From Flavobacterium rivuli WB 3.3-2 = DSM 21788 (GTDB lineage: Bacteria; Bacteroidota; Bacteroidia; Flavobacteriales; Flavobacteriaceae): a stretch of 64,000 nucleotides of DNA. The position numbers were made by a program, and so were the translations under genes. The notes under the pieces were generated by a model. It was not told the origin of the DNA, ran no database searches, and saw only the letters and a program-made list of their open reading frames with translations. The stretch lies in assembly GCF_000378485.1 (NCBI RefSeq), contig NZ_KB899968.1:372001-436000 (forward strand), in the 5' to 3' direction. Within the stretch, counting starts at the first letter, position 1. Each line of letters starts with the position of its first letter. Of the stretch, positions 48,213 to 57,282 are shown one piece after another.

Positions 48213-48656
48213 CTACTTCTTAAAATACTTTAGCGGAAACATCAACATGCCAAAGCATTCGCCCTGGTCTTTACCTAAATGCTTGTGGTGCATTTTGTGG
48301 GCACGGCGCACGGCCTTGCCATAGCGACTGGTGGCATTGCGAAATATTTTAAAACGCTGGTGTATAAAAATATCGTGTACTAAAAAATAGGTAAGGCCGT
48401 AGGCAAAAATACCCAGCCCAATGGCAAGGCCTATTTTTAAAACATCATACTGCCATAGCAGGAAAAACCCAATGCTTATAACAGCGTAGAATATAAAAAA
48501 AGTGTCATTACGTTCAAACCAGGAGTCGTGGTCTTTGCGATGATGGTCGGCATGCAGGCTCCATAAAAAGCCGTGCATAACGTACTTGTGGGTAAACCAA
48601 GCCATGAATTCCATCATGAAAAAAGTGAGGAAAAAAACTAATATATAAAGCCACAT
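48213..48656 (-). CDS. crtZ: Beta-carotene hydroxylase
   Basis: A 147-residue membrane hydroxylase of the fatty acid/sterol desaturase family, adding 3-hydroxyl groups to beta-carotene rings to give zeaxanthin. The di-iron histidine motifs are complete: HKYVMHG, HADHHRKDH, HDIFIHQRF and RAHKMHHKHLG. Four membrane helices surround them. It is the third gene of crtI-crtB-crtZ, starting 11 nt after crtB. The lycopene cyclase needed to supply its substrate is not in the window. Confidence 0.93.
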   Translation of the reverse strand: MWLYILVFFLTFFMMEFMAWFTHKYVMHGFLWSLHADHHRKDHDSWFERNDTFFIFYAVISIGFFLLWQYDVLKIGLAIGLGIFAYGLTYFLVHDIFIHQRFKIFRNATSRYGKAVRRAHKMHHKHLGKDQGECFGMLMFPLKYFKK

Positions 48657-48667
48657 AGCGGTAACTA

Positions 48668-49507
48668 TTAAATAAATTTAAAACGGTAATCAAGATAGCA
48701 TTTAGCAAGCAATGTTAGCTTTTGGTAATCAGGCACCCGGATTCGGGTATTTTTAATTTCCAGTGGCGGTGTATTTTTAAGCTTGGTAAGTAACTTTTTG
48801 TAATATACATAAGCGGTATAAACACCAAATTTAGCTTCGGCAGGCAACTGCACAATACCTTTATAACCTTCGTGCAGGTCGGCTTCAATTTCTTCAACAA
48901 TAGCCCTTTTGGTGGCATCGTTAATTTCGTCGAGGTTAAGGGTAGGGAAGTAGTTACGCTCCAGCCCTTCCATATCGGCCTTAAGGTCGCGCAAAAAATT
49001 TATCTTCTGAAACGCTGATCCCAATCTCATTGCCGGGCCTTTCAGCTTTTCAAAACGTTCAGCGTCATTAGCTACAAATACCTTTAGGCACATAAGCCCC
49101 ACAACATCGGCACTGCCGTAAATGTACTCGTTATATTCGGCAAATGTTTTGTAATTTTTCTTAACCAGATCCTGCTTCATACTCTTCATAAAAGCATCAA
49201 CCATCTCCCGCGGAATATTATAGCGGATAGCGGTAAACTGAAATGCATTGAGAATAGGATTTAAGCTAATACCATTTCTCAATGCGTCATCAAGATCTGT
49301 TTCAAGAAGCGAAAACAACCACTCCTTATTGTAGTCATGAAAAGAATCTACAATTTCGTCGGCAAGTCGCACAAAGCCATAAATATTGTAAATGTCCTGC
49401 CTTATTTTAGGCGATAGCATTTTTACCGCCGTAGAAAACGAGGTACTGTAGGCACGGGTTACATTCCGGCTGCAATCAAAAGATATAGTGTCAAAAATAG
49501 ATTTCAT
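48668..49507 (-). CDS. crtB: Phytoene synthase
   Basis: A 279-residue squalene/phytoene synthase condensing two geranylgeranyl diphosphates into phytoene. The two aspartate-rich motifs are seen as LADEIVDSF (about 47-55) and NFLRDLKAD (about 171-179), and the N-terminal TRAYSTSFSTAVKML matches the family opening. It overlaps crtI by 4 nt (ATGA) and precedes crtZ by 11 nt, so the three are translated from one message. In Flavobacteriaceae the product pathway usually leads to zeaxanthin. Confidence 0.95.
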   Translation of the reverse strand: MKSIFDTISFDCSRNVTRAYSTSFSTAVKMLSPKIRQDIYNIYGFVRLADEIVDSFHDYNKEWLFSLLETDLDDALRNGISLNPILNAFQFTAIRYNIPREMVDAFMKSMKQDLVKKNYKTFAEYNEYIYGSADVVGLMCLKVFVANDAERFEKLKGPAMRLGSAFQKINFLRDLKADMEGLERNYFPTLNLDEINDATKRAIVEEIEADLHEGYKGIVQLPAEAKFGVYTAYVYYKKLLTKLKNTPPLEIKNTRIRVPDYQKLTLLAKCYLDYRFKFI

Positions 49508-51003
49508 ACTGTTGATTCAGTTACGGTTTTTTTACTTAATCCGGTATTTTGCTTATTTATTAGTCCTGCAACCAGCTTGCCCGAAATTAAGGCAGGGGGC
49601 ACGCCCGGCCCCGGTACAGTAAGCTGCCCTGTAAAGTATAAGTTTTTTACTTTAGGGCTTTTAAGCTTGGGCCTTAAAAAGGCGGTTTGCAGCAAAGTAT
49701 TGGCAAGACCGTATGCATTCCCTTTATAAGAGTTGTAGTCTTTTACAAAATCGTTAAGGCAAAAAGAGTCCTTAAACAATATGTCACCTTGTACTTTCTG
49801 GTTGGTAAGCCTCTCAAAACGTGTAATTATTTTCAAGAAATATTGTTCCCTTAATTTCGGTGTATCTTCAATTCCCGGTGCAAGAGGGATAAGAAAAATT
49901 CCTGCTTCCTGACCTGCCGGTGCTGCATCTTCATCTGTTTTAGAGGGAAAGCTTGCATAAAACAAAGGCTCATCGGGCCAGCGTGGAGTATCATAAATAT
50001 CCCTTGCGTGAACATCAAAATCAGTATCGAAAAAAAGTGAATGATGTTCTACATTATCTATTTTTCGGCCAAAGCCCACGTAGAACAATAACGATGATGG
50101 GGCAAAGGTTTTATTGTCCCAGTATTTTTCAGAATAGGTACGGTCACTTTCATCAAGCAGCGTTTCACCGTGATGGTAATCGGCTCCGCATACCACAACA
50201 TCTGCTGGTACACTTACACCATTAACATCTATAGATTTTACATTCCCATCAATACTATGTATTTTTGTTACATTAGCATTAGTATGAATAGTTACCCCAA
50301 GCTCTTTAGCCAGTTTAACCATACCCTGTACTACGCTGAACATTCCGTTTTTAGGATGCCATGTTCCAAGGCCAAAATCGGCATAGTTCATAAAACTATA
50401 AAAAGAAGGGGTATCGCTGGGTTTAGCGCCCAAAAAAAGCGCAGGGAATTCTACTATCTTGACCAGCTTTTCATTTTTAAAACGCTTTTTAGCATCGCGC
50501 GATATATTACTTAAAAACTGGCCTGCTTTAGTAATTGTTTTTGGCGTAACTAATTCCAGAGCAGATTCTCCGGGACGGTAAACCAAATCTTTAATAGCAA
50601 TATCATAATTACTTTTAGCTTCGGCCATAAAATCCAAAAGCACCTTACCGCTTCCGGTTTCTATAGCTTCAAAAGTAGCCGCAATAGCTTCGGGGCTATC
50701 GGCAATGTTTACAAAGTCGCCATCGCCAAAATATACGCGATATGCAGGTGCCAGCTTTATAAGGCTGTAATAGTCCTGCGGAGTCTTATTAAAATCGGCA
50801 AAAAAACGTTCAAAAACATCGGGCATCCAGTACCATGTAGGGCCCATGTCAAATGTAAAACCATTTTTCTTTAGTTGTCTTGCCCTGCCACCTATTGTCG
50901 CATTTTTTTCGTATATTGTAACAATATTTCCTGCTTTAGCAAGGTAGCATGCTGCCGCTAAAGATGAAAATCCTGAGCCAATTATTTTTATATCTCTTTT
51001 CAT
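49504..51003 (-). CDS. crtI: Phytoene desaturase
   Basis: A 499-residue FAD-dependent phytoene desaturase forming lycopene from phytoene. Features: the dinucleotide motif IIGSGFSSLAAACYLAKAG, IYEKNATIGGRARQL, the DMGPTWYWMPDVFERFF substrate region, and the C-terminal carotenoid-type signature YFTGQLTVPGPGVPPALISG. It leads the crtIBZ operon. Its promoter at 51015-51044 contains a perfect palindrome that the divergent-side regulator, a CarH-like protein encoded just upstream in the same orientation, may bind. Confidence 0.95.
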   Translation of the reverse strand: MKRDIKIIGSGFSSLAAACYLAKAGNIVTIYEKNATIGGRARQLKKNGFTFDMGPTWYWMPDVFERFFADFNKTPQDYYSLIKLAPAYRVYFGDGDFVNIADSPEAIAATFEAIETGSGKVLLDFMAEAKSNYDIAIKDLVYRPGESALELVTPKTITKAGQFLSNISRDAKKRFKNEKLVKIVEFPALFLGAKPSDTPSFYSFMNYADFGLGTWHPKNGMFSVVQGMVKLAKELGVTIHTNANVTKIHSIDGNVKSIDVNGVSVPADVVVCGADYHHGETLLDESDRTYSEKYWDNKTFAPSSLLFYVGFGRKIDNVEHHSLFFDTDFDVHARDIYDTPRWPDEPLFYASFPSKTDEDAAPAGQEAGIFLIPLAPGIEDTPKLREQYFLKIITRFERLTNQKVQGDILFKDSFCLNDFVKDYNSYKGNAYGLANTLLQTAFLRPKLKSPKVKNLYFTGQLTVPGPGVPPALISGKLVAGLINKQNTGLSKKTVTESTV

Positions 51004-51014
51004 ATCTTGTTTAG

Positions 51015-51044
51015 CAAAAATAGGTTAATTGTTAAACAAAACAA
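51015..51044 (-). promoter_or_regulatory. crtI promoter with MerR-type palindrome
   Basis: On the minus strand, TTG (51042-51044), a 19-nt spacer and TATTTTTG (51015-51022). The spacer holds the perfect 11-bp palindrome TTGTTAAACAA (51029-51039), a typical place for a MerR-family operator. GTTAAACAA recurs at the regulator's own promoter. Confidence 0.6.
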
Positions 51045-51071
51045 TTCAAATGTTGCTTAAATGTTTGTTAA

Positions 51072-51968
51072 TTAGAGGGTGTCTGCAAAATCTTTTATAT
51101 TATTAAAGGTTTTAATCTTAGTGCTAATTTTTGCATCTACGCCGGTAGCTGTTCTTCCAAATACATATAACTCTGTATGTTCGTCGTTAAGCACCTCTTT
51201 TGTCATTGTTTCAATATACCGATTTACCTCTGCGTGGTTGGGCTCCAGCGTAATATATGTAATATAGGTAACATTGTCAAAATAGTTTTTAACGTCTTTA
51301 ACCCCTGCTATAGAAACATTTTGTCCTACATAAATGGCTTTATATCCGTTAAGTATAAGTTCGTAGTTAAGTAACATAAGGCCTATTTCATGTACCTCAC
51401 CCTGCGGTAAATACAATGCAAACACCCTGTCTGTTTTTATGGGTGGGGTAGCCTGTATCTTTTCGGTATTTGCCGCAATCTTTTGTTTAATGAGGCTGCT
51501 TATAAAGTGTTCATGAGCCGGTGTTATAGTGTCTGTTTGCCATAATACGCCTATTTCTTCCAGTAGCGGTATAAAACAGCCGTAAAATATTTCTCTAAAC
51601 GATTTTTCGTTAAGCAGGCTGTTATAGGTGTTAAAAAATAATGCCTGGTCAAAATTCATCATAGCCAGTTTAAAATTATTTATTACGTGGCTGTTTAATG
51701 TTTTGTTAGAGAGTATTTCCCTTACCATTACAGGTATTTTTTCTTCGGCTAACTTTGCAATGGTGCTTATCTTGTACCCAAAAGAATGCAATGCGCATAT
51801 ATTAAGCAGCTTTTGCAGGCTATGCATATCATATACCCTTATGTTGGTATCTGTACGCATAGGTTCAAGAATGTTATATCTTTTTTCCCAGATCCGTATG
51901 GTGTGTGCTTTAATACCCGACAGGTTTTCCAGGTCTTTAATAGTAAATACATTCTTTGGAGTGTTCAT
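51072..51968 (-). CDS. CarH-like MerR/B12-binding photoreceptor regulator
   Basis: A 298-residue regulator: an N-terminal MerR helix-turn-helix (IKDLENLSGIKAHTIRIWEK), a four-helix cap and a cobalamin-binding domain. The cap has the W-x9-E-H motif (W143, E153, H154) and the B12 domain has E191-x-H193-x-x-G196. Both are hallmarks of CarH/LitR photoreceptors that use adenosylcobalamin to sense light. The gene lies next to crtI, so it probably represses carotenoid synthesis in the dark (inference). The ATG at 51968 is supported by TACATTTG at 51990-51997; the longer frame from 52013 begins upstream of it. Confidence 0.9.
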   Translation of the reverse strand: MNTPKNVFTIKDLENLSGIKAHTIRIWEKRYNILEPMRTDTNIRVYDMHSLQKLLNICALHSFGYKISTIAKLAEEKIPVMVREILSNKTLNSHVINNFKLAMMNFDQALFFNTYNSLLNEKSFREIFYGCFIPLLEEIGVLWQTDTITPAHEHFISSLIKQKIAANTEKIQATPPIKTDRVFALYLPQGEVHEIGLMLLNYELILNGYKAIYVGQNVSIAGVKDVKNYFDNVTYITYITLEPNHAEVNRYIETMTKEVLNDEHTELYVFGRTATGVDAKISTKIKTFNNIKDFADTL

Positions 51969-51983
51969 GCTTTTAGGGTAAAA

Positions 51984-51997
51984 GTTAAACAAATGTA
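51984..51997 (-). promoter_or_regulatory. CarH-like gene promoter with overlapping operator candidate
   Basis: TACATTTG (minus strand, 51990-51997) overlaps GTTAAACAA (51984-51992), which is also in the crtI promoter. The overlap would fit autorepression. Confidence 0.5.
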
Positions 51998-52534
51998 TTA
52001 AATTATCATTCATTTTGTTCTGCTTTTGTGATTATTTTGGCGGATAGCTATACAGCTTTTACTAATTTTGGAATATAGTGATGGTGGTGATTTTGTGTAA
52101 CGTTTTAATTGTAAGGTTAATAAAATGGTTACTTTTTTACAGATCATAATCCGGTAGTTAGTCAGGATATATCTGTATTTTTATTTAAACATGCCTGCAT
52201 TTGAGGGATGCATACATGTTGTTTATAGTTTTTACGATATTTAACAGAGGGCGGTTTTGTAAAAAAAATGTTAATGTTTTTAAGTGAATTTTAAACTAAT
52301 GAAATACAGCAACTTGGTACCCTATGTAGAGCTAAAATAAAATTTGATAAATACATTCTACTTTAATTTTATGTACAATTTACACTGTACTCTAAATTTA
52401 TTTGTGAGTCTTATAAATACTGTTTGTGTAAAGAAACCATTATTAAATGTGTGCCGGCGCAATACATTTATTACTAATATGATAACCCTAAGCTAATACA
52501 CTCGCATTAAAGTTTTTTTTCTCGAAAAAATATG
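51998..52534. other. Long AT-rich intergenic region before typA
   Basis: About 540 nt with no convincing frame, no tRNA-like fold and no strong terminator hairpin. Several short TTTAAAC and TGTAA words occur but no repeat longer than about 9 nt was found by eye. Only the promoters at its ends are assigned. Confidence 0.5.
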
Positions 52535-52542
52535 TACCTTTG
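52535..52542 (+). promoter_or_regulatory. Promoter -7 element of typA
   Basis: TACCTTTG followed by CAGC, 20 nt before the ATG at 52562. It excludes the upstream frame start at 52532. Confidence 0.6.
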
Positions 52543-52561
52543 CAGCTTCAAAAAAAGACTG

Positions 52562-54358
52562 ATGGCTGATATTAGAAACATTGCAATTATTGCCCACGTT
52601 GACCACGGTAAAACTACGCTGGTTGACAAAATTATGTACCATTGCCAATTGTTCCGTGATAACGAGAACACAGGTGACCTGATACTTGACAACAATGACC
52701 TGGAACGCGAGCGTGGTATTACCATTACCTCTAAAAACGTTTCTGTTGTATATAAAGGTACTAAGATCAACATTATTGATACCCCGGGTCACGCCGACTT
52801 TGGTGGTGAGGTAGAGCGTGTTCTTAACATGGCCGATGGTGTTTGCCTTTTGGTGGATGCTTTTGAAGGCCCAATGCCACAAACGCGTTTTGTACTTCAA
52901 AAAGCGTTAGACCTTGGCCTTAAGCCTTGCGTGGTTATTAATAAAGTAGATAAAGAAAATTGTACTCCGGAAGAAGTACATGAAAAGGTATTTGACCTGA
53001 TGTTTGAATTAGGTGCAACCGAAGAGCAATTGGATTTCCCAACTGTTTACGGATCGGCTAAAAACAACTGGATGTCTGATGATTTCAGGAACCAGACCGA
53101 GAACATTGAGCCATTACTTGATATGGTTATCAATAATGTACCTGCACCAAAAGTATCTGAAGGTACTCCGCAGATGCTTATTACTTCATTAGACTTTTCT
53201 GCATTTACAGGCCGTATCGCTATTGGCCGTTTAGAAAGAGGTGTTTTAAAAGAAGGTATGCCTATCTCTCTTGTAAAAAGGGATGGTACGGTTACAAAAT
53301 CAAGAATTAAAGAACTACACACTTTTGAAGGTCTTGGGCGTAAAAAAGTACAGGAAGTAATTGCAGGAGACATTTGTGCGATTATTGGTGTTGAAGGTTT
53401 TGAAATTGGAGATACTATCGCTGACTTCGAAAATCCTGAAGCATTACAAACTATCGCTATCGATGAGCCTACAATGAGTATGTTGTTCACGATTAACGAT
53501 TCGCCTTTCTTTGGTAAAGAAGGTAAATTTGTAACTTCACGCCACATTAGGGATCGTTTAACCAAAGAGTTAGAGAAAAACTTAGCGATGAAGTTAGGTG
53601 AAACTGACTCTGCTGATAAATTTATGGTTTTTGGCCGTGGAGTACTACACTTGTCTGTTCTTATCGAAACGATGAGAAGGGAAGGTTACGAACTACAAAT
53701 TGGTCAGCCTCAGGTTATCATCAAAGAAATTGACGGTAAAAAATCTGAGCCTATAGAAGAATTAACTATCGATTTACCTGAAAACCTTTCTGGCCGTGCT
53801 GTAGAGTTTGTAACTATCCGTAAAGGAGAGCTACTTTCTATGGAAGCTAAAGGTGAGCGTATGATCGTTAAATTTAATATTCCATCTCGTGGTATTATTG
53901 GTTTAAGAAACCAATTGCTTACAGCTACTGCAGGTGAGGCTATTATGGCTCACCGTTACATTGGCTATGAGCCTTACAAAGGCGAAATACCGGGACGTAA
54001 CAATGGTTCATTAATATCTATGGAGAATGGTAAAGCTATTCCTTACTCTATTGATAAATTACAGGACCGTGGTAAATTCTTCGTTAACGCTAACGACGAA
54101 ATTTACGAAGGCCAGGTTATTGGAGAAAACAGCCGTAGCGATGATATGACTGTAAACGTAACTAAGATGAAAAAACAATCTAACGTACGTTCTTCAGGAA
54201 ATGACGAAAAAGCAAGGATTATCCCTCCAATTATCTTCTCTCTTGAGGAAGCTTTAGAGTACATCCAAAAAGATGAGTATGTAGAGGTAACTCCTAAGAG
54301 TCTTAGGGTTCGTAAAATTTACCTGAGCGAAACCGACAGGAAACGTTACAAATTCTAA
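52562..54358 (+). CDS. typA: Translational GTPase TypA/BipA
   Basis: A 598-residue ribosome-associated GTPase of the EF-G-like family, used under stress and in ribosome assembly. P-loop [10 protein letters not shown] (residues 11-20), the switch region [10 protein letters not shown] and [20 protein letters not shown], and the domain V/C-terminal region ending [19 protein letters not shown]. Length is normal. The ATG at 52562 follows the promoter element. A strong terminator lies 22 nt beyond the stop. Codon use shows the biased pattern of a highly expressed gene compared with neighbours. Confidence 0.97.
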   Translation: MADIRNIAIIAHVDHGKTTLVDKIMYHCQLFRDNENTGDLILDNNDLERERGITITSKNVSVVYKGTKINIIDTPGHADFGGEVERVLNMADGVCLLVDAFEGPMPQTRFVLQKALDLGLKPCVVINKVDKENCTPEEVHEKVFDLMFELGATEEQLDFPTVYGSAKNNWMSDDFRNQTENIEPLLDMVINNVPAPKVSEGTPQMLITSLDFSAFTGRIAIGRLERGVLKEGMPISLVKRDGTVTKSRIKELHTFEGLGRKKVQEVIAGDICAIIGVEGFEIGDTIADFENPEALQTIAIDEPTMSMLFTINDSPFFGKEGKFVTSRHIRDRLTKELEKNLAMKLGETDSADKFMVFGRGVLHLSVLIETMRREGYELQIGQPQVIIKEIDGKKSEPIEELTIDLPENLSGRAVEFVTIRKGELLSMEAKGERMIVKFNIPSRGIIGLRNQLLTATAGEAIMAHRYIGYEPYKGEIPGRNNGSLISMENGKAIPYSIDKLQDRGKFFVNANDEIYEGQVIGENSRSDDMTVNVTKMKKQSNVRSSGNDEKARIIPPIIFSLEEALEYIQKDEYVEVTPKSLRVRKIYLSETDRKRYKF

Positions 54359-54379
54359 TCTTTTAGATTATAAATATTG

Positions 54380-54410
54380 AAAAGTCCCGCCATTGGCGGG
54401 ACTTTTTTTT
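54380..54410. terminator. Terminator after typA
   Basis: AAAGTCCCGCC / GGCGGGACTTT stem with a short ATT loop, flanked by A and T tracts; probably bidirectional for the convergent lipoprotein gene. Confidence 0.88.
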
Positions 54411-54451
54411 ATATATTTTCGGGTTTTGATTAAATGAGAAGTAGGAGATGT

Positions 54452-54847
54452 TTACTTGCTACCTGAAATTTTTTTCGTAAAATTTACCTTTAAGTTGGAT
54501 TTTCGTATTCCTAATCCTTTCCAAAAACCTGCCGGATATTTTAATTGAAGGCTATCCGGTTTACCCATCCAGCCATTTGTAAGGTTTAGTTCGTACCCCT
54601 CATTAAGTTTTTTGTATTCTGTAGAATTAACAGCCATCTCGTCCCAGTCACCTTTAAATTCAAGGCTATCCATCGAGGCCGGATAATAACCATGCCTTAA
54701 TTTATATAATTCGATAAGTGATATGGCAGTTTTAAAATGCTGGTCGCCAAATTTCTGATTTGCTTCCTCCTCAAATTCCTTCATTTTTTGAGTGCAGCTG
54801 CAAAGCAACAGGGTGGCGAGTAAGGAAATAAGTAGTAATTTCTTCAT
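54452..54847 (-). CDS. Hypothetical lipoprotein with pseudopilin-like helix
   Basis: A 131-residue lipoprotein (signal ends LLCSC, C18). The first helix of the mature part (HFKTAISLIELYKLRHGYYPASMDSLE) resembles the long helix and Y-P turn of type II secretion pseudopilins such as GspG, but there is no prepilin cleavage site and the rest is unfamiliar. The similarity may be structural only. Convergent with typA; its own promoter was not identified. Confidence 0.65.
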   Translation of the reverse strand: MKKLLLISLLATLLLCSCTQKMKEFEEEANQKFGDQHFKTAISLIELYKLRHGYYPASMDSLEFKGDWDEMAVNSTEYKKLNEGYELNLTNGWMGKPDSLQLKYPAGFWKGLGIRKSNLKVNFTKKISGSK

Positions 54848-54914
54848 AAAAACTGGTTAGTTAAATTTGATGCGAATATAGCAAGATTTAAATATAAACC
54901 AACTTTAATAGAAA

Positions 54915-57242
54915 TTACCGTATCAACGCAAAATGCCCTTTTACGGTACGTCCGTCTTCAAGTGTAATAACAAACCAATAATCTGTAGCGGGGAGTTTGC
55001 TCCCGTTTAAAGTACCGTCCCAACCTAATGACGAGCCATTAAAGTTTTTTATCAGTTTGCCAAAACGATCATATATTATTACAGATATTCCGGGGCGGTT
55101 CCTCATAAAAGGAAGTGTCCACAGTTCGTTTATAGCATCCCCGTTTGGTGTAAAGTATTTAGGGTAATCTAATACGATCACTGATTTTTTTAGTATTGGG
55201 CCACAACCATTTTCGTCTTTTATATATACTGTATATTGTCCTGCCGATAGGTCATTAAATACGGGGCTGTCCTGATAATTTATACCATTAAGCGAATACA
55301 CATAAGTGCCAACTCCCTGAGGGGTAACAGTAATAGTGTTGTTATCGCCCGTAAAATCATCTATCCTTATTTCTGCATCTGTAGCCTGTCCTGATGCTTT
55401 AACTGTAAAGGTTTTTGTTCCTGTACAATTAAACGTATTAGTTACCGTAACTATGTAAGTTCCGGGCTGTACAACGGCAAGTGTTTGGTTTAATATAGGG
55501 GGGGTGGTATTCCAGGTGTAAGATGTAAAGCCTGAGCCTGCATCCAACAAGATGCTATTTACATTTTGGCATAAAAACAGCTCTTCATCCCTTAGGGAAG
55601 TACCAAAAGAATGTACCACAAGTTTAACCTGTGCAGTACCATAACAATCGCTGCCACTGCTTATGCGGGCATATAGTGTTTGGTTGTATGCAATAGTATT
55701 TGTAAAATCCTGCGGGTTTGCAATACGATTTGTAAACGTTAGAGCATCATTATAAGTTGGGTAATAATCTACGTTTACGCCTGCCGGTAGCGCAGCAGTA
55801 ATTTGAGCAGATGTAGTGGTAAGGTTAAAGGTTGTAAAACCATCATCATTACCATCGGTATCGCATTCTTCAACCACGTCAGGATCAGTAACCGTATTGG
55901 CAGATGTTGCCAGTGTTACCGTAGCAATACCCACGCAGCCATAGCGGTTTTGCATCCTTACATAAATATCCTGATTTGCGCTTGTGTTGCGGTATGGGGT
56001 ATTAGCAGGCAATTCGTTAGTATTAGCCTGAGCATCGCTAAGCCCTGCAAAATAGTTAACGCTGCTAAGGCCGGGCTCGCTGTTCTGTACCAGTTCGCCG
56101 GCCTTTATTAAATTGAATGTTGTAAGGCCATCATTGTTATCGTCGCATTGTAAAAGGGTATAGGTGCCCAGGGCTATTGCAGGGGCATATTCCAGTTTAA
56201 TGTTGCCCGTTGCAATGCAGCTTGGTGTAAAAGTTACTTCTACCTTATAATCTCCTGCCGGCGTTGCATCTATAGCAGGATTTACGGTATAGACGGCATT
56301 TGTAGCTCCGGTTATTGCGGTGTTGTTTTTATACCACTGATAGCCGGTTGCGCTCGCCGTTGTAGCATCTATGTTAAAGACCTCGCCATCGCATAGGGGG
56401 TTAGATGTAGCTAACAGTCTGTCCGCTCCCAGTTCTGTCTCCATATTAAAACTGCCGCCGCCTATAAATATGGCCGAATCATAGCGGTAGTTGCTTTCAT
56501 CGGCAATTACAAGCTTTATATGGTAGCGTACTCCGGCGGTTACGCTTGCGCTTGCTGTTAATACTGCTGTTTGCCCATTAAAGTTTGTAGGATGCTCCTG
56601 CCCGTTAAACGCTCCAAAATATTGCTCGTTTATTGCCGGGCAATTGCCTGGAATATCAGGGTGAACAGATGTTACTTTTACAGGTGTATTTGTTCCCGGT
56701 ATTACCGCAAGGTTTTGATATGGATTTGTACTGCCGGCTTCTTTAAGCAGGAATGCAAACCCATCTGAATAGCGGCAGGGTGCATTATCATGATACTCTT
56801 CAGACGACAGCATGTAATCGAAACTAATGTGGTTAGAGAGTGGAATAAAATCAAACTCTAATACTGTTGCATTTACAGAGTTATTTAAATCTAACGCTGC
56901 CTCAAGGTCGCGGTCGCCCACCCAGCTGCTGTCGTTACCATCGTCTAATAGTGAGGTGTTAGGCCCCTGTGCCATAACAGCCCTGCCCGTACTCAAAATA
57001 ATACCGTTGGCGAAAGGGAAACCCGATCCGTTGCCGGAAAAGTAACCATAACTTTGCGCGCCATTAATTGTAAAACCTGTAGCAGAAATATTTGATACCG
57101 ATGCACAGGCATTATTTATAAGCACATCTTCTACAAGTTGTTGCGGAGTATAAGTGTCGTTAACCTGTATGTACTGTGCTGATGCTATTGTGCTTAACAC
57201 TAAAAGCAGCAGCGTAATGCCGTAGTGAAATCGTGTAATCAT
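54915..57242 (-). CDS. T9SS type B sorted protein with choice-of-anchor L domain
   Basis: A 775-residue surface protein. Signal peptide (ends ASAQ), then a choice-of-anchor L domain (about 30-250: DTYTPQQLVEDVL, FSGNGSGFPFANGIILSTGR, DYMLSSEEYHD). Ig-like repeats follow (ATGYQWYKNNTAITG). A C-terminal gliding-motility/type B sorting domain has YFTPNGDAINELWTLPF, IYDRFGKLIKNF and GWDGTLNGSKLPATDYWFVI. It is exported by the type IX system and probably displayed on the cell surface. A full promoter overlaps the ABC permease end and gives an almost leaderless transcript. Confidence 0.9.
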   Translation of the reverse strand: MITRFHYGITLLLLVLSTIASAQYIQVNDTYTPQQLVEDVLINNACASVSNISATGFTINGAQSYGYFSGNGSGFPFANGIILSTGRAVMAQGPNTSLLDDGNDSSWVGDRDLEAALDLNNSVNATVLEFDFIPLSNHISFDYMLSSEEYHDNAPCRYSDGFAFLLKEAGSTNPYQNLAVIPGTNTPVKVTSVHPDIPGNCPAINEQYFGAFNGQEHPTNFNGQTAVLTASASVTAGVRYHIKLVIADESNYRYDSAIFIGGGSFNMETELGADRLLATSNPLCDGEVFNIDATTASATGYQWYKNNTAITGATNAVYTVNPAIDATPAGDYKVEVTFTPSCIATGNIKLEYAPAIALGTYTLLQCDDNNDGLTTFNLIKAGELVQNSEPGLSSVNYFAGLSDAQANTNELPANTPYRNTSANQDIYVRMQNRYGCVGIATVTLATSANTVTDPDVVEECDTDGNDDGFTTFNLTTTSAQITAALPAGVNVDYYPTYNDALTFTNRIANPQDFTNTIAYNQTLYARISSGSDCYGTAQVKLVVHSFGTSLRDEELFLCQNVNSILLDAGSGFTSYTWNTTPPILNQTLAVVQPGTYIVTVTNTFNCTGTKTFTVKASGQATDAEIRIDDFTGDNNTITVTPQGVGTYVYSLNGINYQDSPVFNDLSAGQYTVYIKDENGCGPILKKSVIVLDYPKYFTPNGDAINELWTLPFMRNRPGISVIIYDRFGKLIKNFNGSSLGWDGTLNGSKLPATDYWFVITLEDGRTVKGHFALIR

Positions 57243-57250
57243 AGAGGGCG

Positions 57251-57282
57251 CAAATATACTTTACAAATCCCTCTTTTTCAAA
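57251..57282 (-). promoter_or_regulatory. Promoter of T9SS cargo gene
   Basis: TTTG (57279-57282), a 20-nt spacer and TATATTTG (57251-57258) on the minus strand. The -7 element ends only 8 nt before the ATG, implying a leader of a few bases. Confidence 0.55.

Noticed and set aside
51969..52013. 15-residue N-terminal extension of the CarH-like regulator
   Set aside because: It would start upstream of the TACATTTG promoter element; MNTPKNVFTIKDLE fits the family start.
51998..52534. Long gap examined for tRNA, riboswitch or small protein
   Set aside because: No cloverleaf, no TTCGAATC-like T-arm, no conserved stem series and no frame with a plausible start.
52532..52561. Upstream ATG extending typA by ten residues
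   Set aside because: The -7 element TACCTTTG lies inside this extension and the family N-terminus aligns with ATG 52562.
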